Source: JACDBZ01 sp036262075
Lineage (GTDB): Bacteria; Chloroflexota; Limnocylindria; QHBO01
Assembly (NCBI GenBank): GCA_036262075.1
Contig: DATAJO010000011.1
Span: 1-64,000, forward strand
Length of the DNA stretch: 64,000 nt
Reading direction: 5' to 3'
Part shown: positions 1 to 8,521 of the stretch, piece after piece
Layout of the letters: the number at the start of each line of letters is the position of its first letter
Position numbering within the stretch: the first letter of the stretch is position 1
Translations under genes and position numbers: made by a program
Notes under the pieces: model-generated
What the model saw: the letters and a program-made list of their open reading frames with translations, nothing else
Database searches by the model: none
Told to the model about the DNA's origin: nothing

Positions 1-2841
1 CGGGCAGTAGCGGGTCGCCGAGCAACCGCCGGTGATATGGGCCGCGGCGATGGCGTCGATATTCGGCTCGTGGATGCTGCCGTCGTCATCGGTGAACGCA
101 TCGGTGTCCGAGGGCGGCAGGTCGAAGGCGCGGACGAGGAACGAGGCCATCTCGGCCCGCGTCACGGCGCGGGTCGGGCAGAAGCGGTCCGGGCCGCAGC
201 CGCCGGTGATCCCCGCCGCGGCGAGGGCGTTGATATCGGCCTCGTGGACGGTCGTCTCGTCATCGGTGAACGCGTCGGTCGCCGATGGCGGCAGGTCGAG
301 CGCACGCACGAGGAAGCTCGCCATCTGCGCGCGCGTCACCGCCGACGACGAGCAGTAGCGCGGCGGGTTCGTCGCGCAGCCACCGGTGATGCCGTTCTCG
401 ACCAGCCAGCCGATGTCGTTGAAGAACGGATGGCCGATCGGCACGTCGGTGTAGCCGCCGCTGAAGGTCGCGGTGACCGTGGTCGACGTCAGCGGCGTGA
501 TCGTGTGCGAGCGCCCGCCGCCATCGGACCACGACTCGAACGTGAACGGGAAGCCGCCGATCGTGGCGCCGGCCGGGGCGGTCAGCTGGATCGCCGATCC
601 GCGGATGACGGTCATCGCGAACGGCGCCTCGTCGCTCACCCAGCCCGACGACAGGGTGATGCCCGGCGGGTCGGATTGGACGTTGACCGTCACCGTCTTC
701 GGCTGAAGCGCGATCTCGGTGTCGTCGGACGCGCCGTCACCGTCCTCGACGTGGAGCCGGAGCGAGAGGTGCGACGGGTACTCGTGGTCCGGCGCCTCGA
801 ACGTGCCGCTCTTCACGCCGCTCCAGGTGCCGATGACGTGGTCGTGGCACGCGGCCGGGCAGTGCTCCATGACGAGCTGCCAGGTGAAGTTCGCGATCGG
901 GACCGATCCGTCCGGGTCGGTGGCCGTCCCGGAGAACGCAATCGAGTCGCCCACCGACCAGGTCAGGCTCGCCGACGGCTGGGTGATCGAGGCCACCGGC
1001 GGCTCGTTGCCGGCGTTGATGAGGATCGAGGCCACACCGGTCGCGCCGTCGGGATCGGAGACGTGGACGCGTGCGGTGTACGTCCCCGCCTCCGTGTACG
1101 AGTGGTTCGGCGTCGCGCCCGTTGCGTCGTTGAACAGGCCGTCGTCGTCCCCGAAGTCCCAGGCATACGTCAGCGGGTCGTCGTCGGGATCGCGCGAGCC
1201 GGCGGCCGAGAAGCTGACGTTGAGTGGCAGGTCGCCGGCGGTCGGGGTGGCGCTGATGTGTGCCTCGGGTGCGGCGTTGTCGCCGAGGAACCGGATGCGG
1301 CGCACGCTGCCGTCCCCCGAGCTCTCGCCGATGTCGACGTAGAACAGGTCGCCGCCCGGCCCGACGGTGAGGTGGACCGGATCCTCGAGGCGGGCGAACA
1401 GCGACACCGCGTTCGGGTCGGGCACGCCGTTCGGCAGCGCCGGCATGACCCACATGCAGTCGCGGGTGTAATCGGCCCAGAACAGCGCGCCGTGATACTC
1501 GGCCGGGTAGTTGCCGCCCGCGTAGAACGTGATGCCCGAGACCGAGCCGCCGCCCGTCTCGCACCCGTCGCCGGTGACCGTCTCGGCGCTGTGGGCGTAC
1601 GTGAAATGCGGCCCCGTCCAGTCGAGCAACGACGTGCACAGGTCGAGGTTGCCGTACCCGGAGGGATGCCCGGACGCTCCCTCGCGGCACGGCCAGCCGT
1701 AGTTGCGGACCACGCCGTCGACGTTCGTGTGGCGGTCGATCTCCTCCCACGTGTTCCAGCCGACCTCGCCGAGCCAGAGCTCATTGCCGATCGGCTGGAT
1801 CGCCATCCGGAACGGGTTGCGCAGGCCATAGGCGATGATCCTCTGCTCGTTGACGTCGCTGGCACCGATGCCGGGGTTGTCGGGCATCGGCTCGCCCGTC
1901 ATGCGGTTGACGCGGATGACGCTGCCGCTCAGGCCGACCGGGTCGTCGAACGCCGTGCCGCGCACGTCCTGGGAGCGGAGCGCACCGCCCTCGGCCGTCG
2001 GGATCGTCTGCGTGCCGCCGATGCCTTCCGGAGGATCGTCACAGGGGTTCTTCGGCGTCGGTGATCCTTCCGATCCGCCGAACTGTCCGTAGTCGGCGTT
2101 GCTGAAGCTCGCGCCGTCCCCGCCGCCGACGATCAGCGCGCCCTCGTTGTCGAACACGATGTCGCTCGCGGAGTGGCTGGGGAACTGCTGGCACCAGTCG
2201 TGGATGAGCACCTGCTCGTTCGTGCCGTTCGTCAGGACGGAGAGGCGGCTCGTCACGACGCAGCCATCGAGGTTTCCGCCCGGCCCGTTTGGCGGGGTCC
2301 GGCACGTGCCGTCGGACCAGCGCGGGGCCGTCTCACCGGGCGGCGCGTTATAGGTGTAGGCGACGTACATCCGCCCGTTGGCGGCGAAGTTCGGGTCGAG
2401 CGCCATGCCGAGCAGTCCGCGATCCCAGTAGTCGTGGGTGTTCGTTCGCAGGTCGGCGTAGGTGCTGCCGGTCGGGTCGTCCAGGTCGTCGTAGACGAGG
2501 ACGCGGCCCTCCTTGAGGCCGACGAACACGCGGCCGTCGGGCGCGAAGGCGAGGACGGTGGGCTGGGTGAGGCCCTGGAACACGACCTCCTCGACGAAGC
2601 CGTCCGGGATCGGGTCGCCCGGCACAATGGCGGCGGCCGACGGGTCGTCGCCGATGCCGCCGTCGGGATGATCCAGCGTCGGCCGATCCGGCGTGCTGGC
2701 GGGGACGTCGCCGGGCGTGTCACCGGGCACGACCGGATCGTGGGCGGTCGCGGGGACGGACCCGAGGAAGAACGCGAGCGCTACCGTCGGCAGCAGTGCG
2801 GTGCGGCGAGACGAGCGATGCGAGACAGGAACCTCCACCAC
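1..2841 (-). CDS. GSDH-type (PQQ) sugar dehydrogenase with PKD domain and SLH repeats, C-terminus cut by window edge
   Basis: Probable secreted glucose/sorbosone dehydrogenase family enzyme, which would oxidise sugars with PQQ at the cell surface. The N-terminus has an Arg-rich stretch followed by the hydrophobic core TALLPTVALAFFLGSVPA, a Sec-type signal peptide. Residues about 70-515 form the beta-propeller, with family signatures GLLGMALDPNF, YGLRNPFRMA, GEVGWNTWEEI and LFWADYTRDCMW. A PKD domain follows at about 520-610 (YAWDFGDDDG, HSYTEAGTY), then Ig-like segments, then from about 800 Cys-containing S-layer-homology repeats (ITGGCGPDRFC, VTRAEMASFLVRA), the third running off the left edge. 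Cell-wall anchoring is inferred from the SLH repeats. There is no ATG in frame; a GTG is the best start and its ribosome site is weak, so the N-terminus may shift by a few codons. Confidence 0.85.
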   Translation of the reverse strand, partial: MVEVPVSHRSSRRTALLPTVALAFFLGSVPATAHDPVVPGDTPGDVPASTPDRPTLDHPDGGIGDDPSAAAIVPGDPIPDGFVEEVVFQGLTQPTVLAFAPDGRVFVGLKEGRVLVYDDLDDPTGSTYADLRTNTHDYWDRGLLGMALDPNFAANGRMYVAYTYNAPPGETAPRWSDGTCRTPPNGPGGNLDGCVVTSRLSVLTNGTNEQVLIHDWCQQFPSHSASDIVFDNEGALIVGGGDGASFSNADYGQFGGSEGSPTPKNPCDDPPEGIGGTQTIPTAEGGALRSQDVRGTAFDDPVGLSGSVIRVNRMTGEPMPDNPGIGASDVNEQRIIAYGLRNPFRMAIQPIGNELWLGEVGWNTWEEIDRHTNVDGVVRNYGWPCREGASGHPSGYGNLDLCTSLLDWTGPHFTYAHSAETVTGDGCETGGGSVSGITFYAGGNYPAEYHGALFWADYTRDCMWVMPALPNGVPDPNAVSLFARLEDPVHLTVGPGGDLFYVDIGESSGDGSVRRIRFLGDNAAPEAHISATPTAGDLPLNVSFSAAGSRDPDDDPLTYAWDFGDDDGLFNDATGATPNHSYTEAGTYTARVHVSDPDGATGVASILINAGNEPPVASITQPSASLTWSVGDSIAFSGTATDPDGSVPIANFTWQLVMEHCPAACHDHVIGTWSGVKSGTFEAPDHEYPSHLSLRLHVEDGDGASDDTEIALQPKTVTVNVQSDPPGITLSSGWVSDEAPFAMTVIRGSAIQLTAPAGATIGGFPFTFESWSDGGGRSHTITPLTSTTVTATFSGGYTDVPIGHPFFNDIGWLVENGITGGCATNPPRYCSSSAVTRAQMASFLVRALDLPPSATDAFTDDETTVHEADINALAAAGITGGCGPDRFCPTRAVTRAEMASFLVRAFDLPPSDTDAFTDDDGSIHEPNIDAIAAAHITGGCSATRYCP

Positions 2842-3025
2842 GCGACGGTTCGGTCTCGCCACTCGCTCGTCGCGGTCCCCGGCGACCGTTCTCGGGACCG
2901 CGCGTCGTCGCTTCCGTCTCTGCGGCCCATCGTCCTCAATCGCGACCGGAAAGGCAAGGTCACGGCACCCCACCAAAGCGTGATGCTCCTGAGCCGATGC
3001 ACTGGCGTGCTAGCGTCAGGGCGGC

Positions 3026-3829
3026 ATGCCGCGGTCGATCCGTCTCGTTTCCCTCGCGCTCCTGCTCGCCGGGTGCGTGCTCGGGGCCCCGATCCCGACC
3101 GACTCGGCCGATGTGATCCTGCCGACGCCGGTGGCGTCCGCCAGCCTGGTCACCGTCGCGTCACCGACCGTCCGGCCGACGCCGACCCTCGCCCCGACCC
3201 CCGGCCCGACGCCCGACGTGCGCGCCCTGGACCTCGCCGCCGAGTCGTGCCCGGGCGGCGTCGTCCTCCAGTGGACGGCCAGCGCGCACCCCGATTTCCA
3301 CCATTACCTCGCGCTGCGCAGCCCCGAGTTCGAGATCGCGCCGAACTGGCCGCCGATCGCGCCGGCCGTCGACTGGGGCGACACGTACGCCACCGACCGA
3401 TTCGTGACGAGCGCCGTCGACGCCAGCATCCTGCCCTCGGCCACGCTCTGGTACTACCGCGTCATGGCCTACGACGAGGCCGGCCGGGTCCTCGGCGCGA
3501 CGCCGGTGCACGGCGCGCGGATCGGCCATCCGATGGGCCTCGGGACCGTGACGGTCGATCCGGTCAGTGGCGGCGGCGCGGTTCGCATCGGCTGGGGCCC
3601 GTTCCGCGGCCGCGACGAGTGCTTCACCGAGTACCGCGTCCTGTACGGCACGGGCGGCGTCGCCTCGACGCTGCTCGGCACGGTCAGCGACCCGGCCCAG
3701 ACCGAGCTCCTGACCGATGCGCTCGAGCCGGGTGCGGCCTACACGATCAGCGTCGAGGCGGTGCGCACGACGCTCCTCGGCTCGTTCGTCGCCGGCCGCG
3801 GCGAGCCGGTCTCGATCACGATCCCGTAG
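3026..3829 (+). CDS. Lipoprotein with fibronectin-III-like fold
   Basis: Secreted lipoprotein of unknown role. The first 17 residues are a lipoprotein signal (LALLLAGC lipobox, Cys17), followed by a Thr/Pro-rich linker (SPTVRPTPTLAPTPGPTPD) that would hold the domain away from the membrane. Residues about 75-267 look like one or two fibronectin type III modules (VVLQWTASAHPDFHHY, WYYRVMAYDEAG, EYRVLYGTGG, AAYTISVEAVR), which usually bind proteins or polysaccharides. It is divergent from the sugar dehydrogenase and convergent with the lacI-type regulator, with a 14-nt tail overlap. The fold call rests on pattern only; no enzymatic motif is visible. Confidence 0.8.
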   Translation: MPRSIRLVSLALLLAGCVLGAPIPTDSADVILPTPVASASLVTVASPTVRPTPTLAPTPGPTPDVRALDLAAESCPGGVVLQWTASAHPDFHHYLALRSPEFEIAPNWPPIAPAVDWGDTYATDRFVTSAVDASILPSATLWYYRVMAYDEAGRVLGATPVHGARIGHPMGLGTVTVDPVSGGGAVRIGWGPFRGRDECFTEYRVLYGTGGVASTLLGTVSDPAQTELLTDALEPGAAYTISVEAVRTTLLGSFVAGRGEPVSITIP

Positions 3830-4826
3830 CGGCCCGCGGCGCCGGTCCGGTGGAGCCGCGCACGACGAGCGTCGGCGCGAGCGTGACCCGCTCCGGTCGC
3901 GCCGAACCACGCGCCAGGAGGTCGACCGCCAGGCGGCCCATGGCGTCGGTCGGCTGCCGCACCGTCGTCAGCGGCGGATCGGTCCAGGAGGCGGGCTCGA
4001 TGTCGTCGAAGCCGACGACCGAGACGTCGTCCGGCACCCGGCGGCCCGCGCGACGCAGCCCGCGCAGCGCGCCGATCGCGGCGAGGTCGTTGTAGGCCAC
4101 GATCCCGGTCGCCCGGCTGCCGGAGCCGATGAGCCGATCCACCGCCCGCACGCCGCCGTCGACGCGTCCGTCGCCGCCTTCCACCTCGAGCGCGTCGTCA
4201 CCCAGGCCCGCGGCCCGCAGGGCATGGAGGATGCCGGTCCGTCGCGGTCCGGACGCGGCCTGTCCCGACGGGGCGCCGACGAAGGCGAGCCGCCGATGCC
4301 CGAGCCCGATGAGATGCTCGGCCGCCAGCGCCGCCCCCGCTCGCTGGGCCGTGCCGACCGTCGAGACCCCGGCCAGCCGGGTGTCGGCGTCGACGACCAC
4401 GACCGGCACGGGCAGCTCCGCCAGCCGTCGGGCGAGCCGCCGCGGCGCGCGGCCCGAGGCGAGGACGATGCCGTCCACGCGGCGCTCGACGAGGACGTCG
4501 AGCATCGCCGCCTCGCGATCGGCGTCCTCGGAGGTCGACAGCAGCAGCACGCCGAGGCCGCGCCGGTGCGCCTCCGCCTCGACGGCGCGGGCGATCTCGG
4601 GGAAGAACGGGTTGGTGATATCGGCCACCACGAGGCCGATCGTCCGCGTCTCGGCCCGCTTCAGCGCGCGCGCCACGCCGGACGGGCGGTAGGCGAGCTC
4701 GCGGGCGGCGGCGAGGACGCGCTCGCGCGTCGCGGGCAGGGCCGGCCCGGAGCCGGACAGGACGCGCGAGACGGTGGCAGTCGACACGCCGGCCCGGGCG
4801 GCCACGTCGACGATCGTCGCCGCCAT
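3816..4826 (-). CDS. LacI-family repressor of the adjacent inositol genes
   Basis: Transcription regulator of 336 residues, the usual LacI length. The N-terminal helix-turn-helix and hinge are plain (TIVDVAARAGVSTATVSRVL, then RELAYRPSGVARAL), and the remainder is a periplasmic-binding-protein-like sensor (TIGLVVADITNPFFPEIARA, RLAFVGAPSG, VSVVGFDDIEPASW, LTTVRQP). It is the last gene of the minus-strand inositol operon, 7 nt after the dehydrogenase gene, so it is probably autoregulated with it. The LacI-type palindrome between iolD and the transaldolase gene is the obvious operator. An inositol-derived inducer is inference from context. The ATG was chosen because the helix-turn-helix starts a few residues later; upstream in-frame sequence is out-of-frame coding sequence of the neighbour. 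Confidence 0.93.
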   Translation of the reverse strand: MAATIVDVAARAGVSTATVSRVLSGSGPALPATRERVLAAARELAYRPSGVARALKRAETRTIGLVVADITNPFFPEIARAVEAEAHRRGLGVLLLSTSEDADREAAMLDVLVERRVDGIVLASGRAPRRLARRLAELPVPVVVVDADTRLAGVSTVGTAQRAGAALAAEHLIGLGHRRLAFVGAPSGQAASGPRRTGILHALRAAGLGDDALEVEGGDGRVDGGVRAVDRLIGSGSRATGIVAYNDLAAIGALRGLRRAGRRVPDDVSVVGFDDIEPASWTDPPLTTVRQPTDAMGRLAVDLLARGSARPERVTLAPTLVVRGSTGPAPRAATGS

Positions 4827-4833
4827 CGGGCTC

Positions 4834-5835
4834 TCAGATCTCGGCGAGCGGGACCGTCCGGTGCTCCGCGTAGGCCCGCGTGGCGGCGATCGCGATGCGC
4901 AGCGCCTCGTGGCCGTCGCGCACGGTCGACGTCTGCGGCCGCTCCCCGCGGGCGACGGCGAGGAACGCCTCGAGCTCGGCGCGATAGGCGGGCTCGAAGC
5001 GCTCGAGGTAGCCGGACCAGCGCTGCCGCGCCGGGGCCGGCGCATCGGCGTCGAGGAGGTCGGCCGGGGTACGCGGCCCGAGGCCCATGACGAGGTGCGC
5101 GCGCTCGGCGACGACCTCGGCCCGGATGTCGTAGCCGCCCGGATGGAGCCACGTCGCCTCGAGCACGGCGAGTGCGCCGTTGGCGAGGCGCATCGTCACG
5201 ACGGCGGTCTCGACGCCCCGCACGTCGTCGGGCCGATCGTGGTCGCGGCTCGAGCCGTGGGCGCCGACCTCGACCACCTCGCCCATGCCGAGCCAGCGGG
5301 CGAGGTCGAAGTCGTGGACCGACGAGTGGAGGAACAGCGGGGCGGCGTCGTTCGGGGTGAACTCGGTCACCGGCCGCGGGGTGACGAGCGGGTCGAAGGC
5401 CGTCAGCCGGACGAGATGGACGGCGCCCGCGTCGCCGGACGCAAGCCGCCGATGCGCCTCGGCGAATGCCGGGTCGTGGCGCCGCTGGAAGCCCATCTCG
5501 ACGATCGCGCCGGCCTCCTCCACCCGCGCGACGAGCGCAGCGGACGAGCGGAGGTCGTCGGTGAGCGGCTTCTCGCACAGGACCGGCACGCCCCGCGCGA
5601 CGGCCGCCTCAACCGACGTCGCGTGGAGCACGGCCGGGGTGGCGACGACGACCGCATCGGCCGCGTCGATGGCCTCGTCGTGCGACACGACCCGGGCTCC
5701 GGTGTCGCGGGCCACCAGGGCGGCACGCTCCGCATCGGCGTCGACGACGAGCACCTCCGACACCGCCGGCAGACCGGCCAGCAGGCGGGCGTGCATGCCG
5801 CCCATCGTCCCGGTGCCGATGACGGCCACCCTCAT
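4834..5835 (-). CDS. iolG: Gfo/Idh/MocA dehydrogenase, probable inositol 2-dehydrogenase
   Basis: NAD(P)-dependent oxidoreductase of 333 residues, probably oxidising myo-inositol (or an isomer) to the 2-keto sugar, the first step of inositol catabolism. The Rossmann fold opens with VAVIGTGTMGGMHARLL. The family motif CEKPL supplies the catalytic lysine, and SSVHDFDLARW carries the Asp and His expected in the active site; MGFQRRHDPAF also matches the IolG subgroup. The stop of iolE overlaps its ATG by 4 nt, and the lacI-type gene follows after 7 nt, so it is inside one operon. Substrate identity is from context; related enzymes act on other sugars, so the symbol is provisional. Confidence 0.85.
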   Translation of the reverse strand: MRVAVIGTGTMGGMHARLLAGLPAVSEVLVVDADAERAALVARDTGARVVSHDEAIDAADAVVVATPAVLHATSVEAAVARGVPVLCEKPLTDDLRSSAALVARVEEAGAIVEMGFQRRHDPAFAEAHRRLASGDAGAVHLVRLTAFDPLVTPRPVTEFTPNDAAPLFLHSSVHDFDLARWLGMGEVVEVGAHGSSRDHDRPDDVRGVETAVVTMRLANGALAVLEATWLHPGGYDIRAEVVAERAHLVMGLGPRTPADLLDADAPAPARQRWSGYLERFEPAYRAELEAFLAVARGERPQTSTVRDGHEALRIAIAATRAYAEHRTVPLAEI

Positions 5836-6719
5836 CGGCCGTGCTCCCGGATGGCGTAGCGCAGCACGCGTCCGCCGATCGCCGCCGCCTCGGCGGGCCG
5901 CAGCCAGGTCGAGTCCTGCTCGACCAGGATCCAGCCGTCGAAGCCGATGCGGTCCAGTCCGGCCACGACGCCCGCGAGGTCGAGCACGCCGTTCCCGAGC
6001 TCGGTGAACAGCCGATGCCGCACCGCCTCGCCGAAGCCGTCGAGCTCGCCCGCGCGCAGGCGCGCGAGGACCGCCCCGTCGACGTCCTTGGCGTGGACGT
6101 GCGTCACGAGGCTGCCGTACCGCTGAAGCGCAGCGACCGGGTCGCCGCCGCCGACGAGGTAATGGCCGACGTCGAGGCACAGCCCGGCGCCGGTCCGGGG
6201 CAGCCGCTCGGCGAGCGCCGCGACCTCGGCGGGCGACTCGATCCAGGTCGCGGCGTGCGGATGGAAGGCCACGCGCACGCCGTCCGGCGCCGCCTCGACC
6301 AGCCGGGCGAGCACGCCGGCCAGCTCGTCGAAGGCGCGATCCGGCCAGCGCGGCGGCGCGTCGCCGAGGCGACCGGCCACGGGCTCGCAGGCCTCCGTGC
6401 CGTGGAGCGCGACGACGAGCACCTCGCCGCCGCCCGCCACGAGCCGCGCGAGATCGCGCTGCGCCATCTCCTCCACGCCGGGATCCAGGCCATCCGGCCC
6501 CGACGGCAGCGCGCTGTACAGCTCGGCGAACCGCAGGCCCCGCCCCCCGAGCTCCGCGCGGAGCGCCTCGCCCTCGGGGAAGCCGCGACCGAACTGCGTC
6601 CCCTCGTACCCGAGCCGGGCGAACGTGTCGAGGATCTCGTCGACGGGCGCCAGGGGCGCGAGGTCGGGGACGTCGACGTTGTTCCAGACGATCGGCACGC
6701 AGCCGATGGACGGGTTCAC
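5832..6719 (-). CDS. iolE: Inosose dehydratase IolE
   Basis: Predicted 2-keto-myo-inositol dehydratase, the second step of inositol breakdown. It is a 295-residue xylose-isomerase-like TIM barrel. The N-terminal signature IGCVPIVWNNVDVPD with EILDTFARLGYEGTQFG is typical of IolE; GAGLCLDVGHYLVGGGDP, VTHVHAKDVDG and FDGWILVEQDSTW carry the Asp, His and Glu residues that bind the metal in this fold. It starts with GTG, whose bases overlap the iolD stop as GTGA, and it ends in an ATGA overlap with the dehydrogenase gene, so the three are translationally coupled. Confidence 0.93.
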   Translation of the reverse strand: MNPSIGCVPIVWNNVDVPDLAPLAPVDEILDTFARLGYEGTQFGRGFPEGEALRAELGGRGLRFAELYSALPSGPDGLDPGVEEMAQRDLARLVAGGGEVLVVALHGTEACEPVAGRLGDAPPRWPDRAFDELAGVLARLVEAAPDGVRVAFHPHAATWIESPAEVAALAERLPRTGAGLCLDVGHYLVGGGDPVAALQRYGSLVTHVHAKDVDGAVLARLRAGELDGFGEAVRHRLFTELGNGVLDLAGVVAGLDRIGFDGWILVEQDSTWLRPAEAAAIGGRVLRYAIREHGR

Positions 6720-8491
6720 GCCTGGCGCTCCGACCGGCCGCGCAGCTGGTCGGTGTACGCCGGGCGTCCCTCGGGCACCGGCACGTCCCACCAGCCCGTC
6801 TTGTCCGGTCCGGCGACCGCGAGGTCGCGCTCGACGCTGACGTGGACGAGCGACGGACCGCCCGACGCGAGCGCGCGCTCGACCGCCGGCCGCACCTCCT
6901 CGGGCCGCGTCGCGGCCTCGGCATGGATGCCGAACGCCCGCCCGATGGCCGCGTAGTCCGGCGAGTACGGCTTGCCGTCGCGCAGGAAATCGGTCACGGC
7001 CGTGCGGCCGAAGTGGTGCTGCTGGCCCCCCTTGATGCTGATCCAGCCCGAGTTGTCGAGGACGACCGTGCAGACCGGCGTGCCGAGCATGGCCGCGGTC
7101 GCCAGCTCCTGCATCGTCTGGAGGAAGTCGCCGTCGCCGCACACGGCGAGCACCTGCGCGTCGGGGCGAGCGAGCTGCGCGCCGATGGCCGCCGGGAGCG
7201 TGAAGCCCATGGTCGAGAAGCCGCCCGAGGTGATGTGGGTGCGCGGCTCCCGCGTCACCCAGCGCTGCTTGACCATGCCCTGCGGCAGCCCGGCGCCGGT
7301 GACCACGATCGCGTCCGGGCGGGTCGCGGCCTGCACCTCGCGCACGGCACGCGCCATCGTCATCGGCACCGCGTCCGAGCCGGATTTCACCTCGACCTGC
7401 TCGTGCCACGCCCGCCGCAGCCGCTCGATCTCGTCGCCGTGGCCCGCCGTCGGCGCGCCGGCGCCGATCGCGTCGAGCAGGTCGCGCAGGCCGGCCCGCG
7501 CGTCGCCCACGAGCGGCACCTCGGTCGGGTACGTCTTGCCGATCTCGCGCTCGTCGACGTCGAGCTGGATGAGCCTCGTCGGCGGGATGGCGAACGTGAC
7601 GCCCCGGCGCCAGGAGGACGTCGACCAGTCCACGAAGCGGCAGCCGACGCTGAGCATCACGTCGGCCGACGAGGCGAGCGCGTTCCCGATCGTCGAGCCG
7701 GTGTCGCCGATCGTCAGCCCCGCCAGCGGGTGCGTCTCGTCGATCGCGCCCTTCCCGTTCCAGGTCGTCACGACCGGCGCGCCGAGCCGCTCGGCCAGGG
7801 CCCGCAGCTCGGCCGTCGCCTCCGACGAGATGACGCCGCCGCCGGCCACGATCACCGGCCGCCGGGCGCCGGCCAGCAGCCGGGCGGCGCGCTCGATGGC
7901 CGCGCTGTCGGGGCGCGGTCGGGTCGGGGGAGCGGGGTCGCGCAGGGCGACGGCGGCCGCATCGGCCTGGACGTCCATCGGCACGTCGAGCAGGACGGGA
8001 CCCGGTCGCCCGGTCGTCATCGCGTTCCAGGCGCGGTCGAGGACGAACGGCAGCTCGTCGACGCGCGACGGCTGCCACCACTCCTTGGTGACCGGCTCGA
8101 AGATCCGCGGGTTGTCGGCCACGTGGCGGCGCTCGAGCTCCTGGAGCAGGCCGCGGCCGCGGAGGTAGGTGTGCGGCGAGCCGGTGAACAGCGCCACGGC
8201 GGTCGAATCGACGTACGCGGTGGCCATGCCGATGACCGTGTTCGTCGCGCCGGGGCCGATCGAGGTGAAGGCGAGCATCGGCTGGCCGGAGGCACGGTGG
8301 TGACCATCGGCGAGGTGGACGGCGGACTGCTCGTGCATGACCTGGACGGTGCGGATCGCATCGGCCCGGTCGAGGAGCGCGTCGGTCAGGGTCCAGCAGC
8401 CGTGGCCCGGGATGCCGGCCGCATGACGGACGCCGCGATTGACGAGATACTCGACGACGAGCTCGGCGCCGGTCCGGCGTTCGGCTACCAT
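6716..8491 (-). CDS. iolD: 3D-trihydroxycyclohexane-1,2-dione acylhydrolase IolD
   Basis: Thiamine-diphosphate enzyme that opens the cyclohexane ring in inositol catabolism. At 591 residues it has the acetolactate-synthase layout: N-terminal Pyr domain (GIPGHGCWTLTDALL, the catalytic Glu in VMHEQSAVHLADG), a central domain with ARRPVIVAGGGVI, and a C-terminal PP domain whose ThDP/metal motif is CGDGDFLQT..LDNSGW. The tail KTGWWDVPVPEG is characteristic of IolD rather than of acetolactate synthase. It is the first gene of the minus arm, and its ATG lies inside the LacI-type operator, so repressor binding would also cover the start of translation. It is somewhat shorter than Bacillus IolD. Confidence 0.9.
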   Translation of the reverse strand: MVAERRTGAELVVEYLVNRGVRHAAGIPGHGCWTLTDALLDRADAIRTVQVMHEQSAVHLADGHHRASGQPMLAFTSIGPGATNTVIGMATAYVDSTAVALFTGSPHTYLRGRGLLQELERRHVADNPRIFEPVTKEWWQPSRVDELPFVLDRAWNAMTTGRPGPVLLDVPMDVQADAAAVALRDPAPPTRPRPDSAAIERAARLLAGARRPVIVAGGGVISSEATAELRALAERLGAPVVTTWNGKGAIDETHPLAGLTIGDTGSTIGNALASSADVMLSVGCRFVDWSTSSWRRGVTFAIPPTRLIQLDVDEREIGKTYPTEVPLVGDARAGLRDLLDAIGAGAPTAGHGDEIERLRRAWHEQVEVKSGSDAVPMTMARAVREVQAATRPDAIVVTGAGLPQGMVKQRWVTREPRTHITSGGFSTMGFTLPAAIGAQLARPDAQVLAVCGDGDFLQTMQELATAAMLGTPVCTVVLDNSGWISIKGGQQHHFGRTAVTDFLRDGKPYSPDYAAIGRAFGIHAEAATRPEEVRPAVERALASGGPSLVHVSVERDLAVAGPDKTGWWDVPVPEGRPAYTDQLRGRSERQA

Positions 8492-8504
8492 GTAAACGAT
8501 TACA
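8491..8504. promoter_or_regulatory. LacI-type operator of the inositol divergon
   Basis: The sequence TGTAAACGATTACA is a palindrome with arms TGTAA/TTACA around a central CG pair, the typical shape of LacI-family operators. It lies between the divergent iolD and transaldolase genes, overlapping the iolD start codon by one base and ending 17 nt before the transaldolase GTG. It stands out as AT-rich in very GC-rich surroundings. Binding by the LacI-type protein at the end of the operon is inferred. Confidence 0.8.
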
Positions 8505-8521
8505 TCACAGCGGGTGGCGAC

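Noticed and set aside
37..2064. Long plus-strand open frame opposite the sugar dehydrogenase
   Set aside because: Arg/Val/Ala/Gly-rich antisense translation of GC-rich DNA; the minus strand encodes clear GSDH, PKD and SLH motifs.
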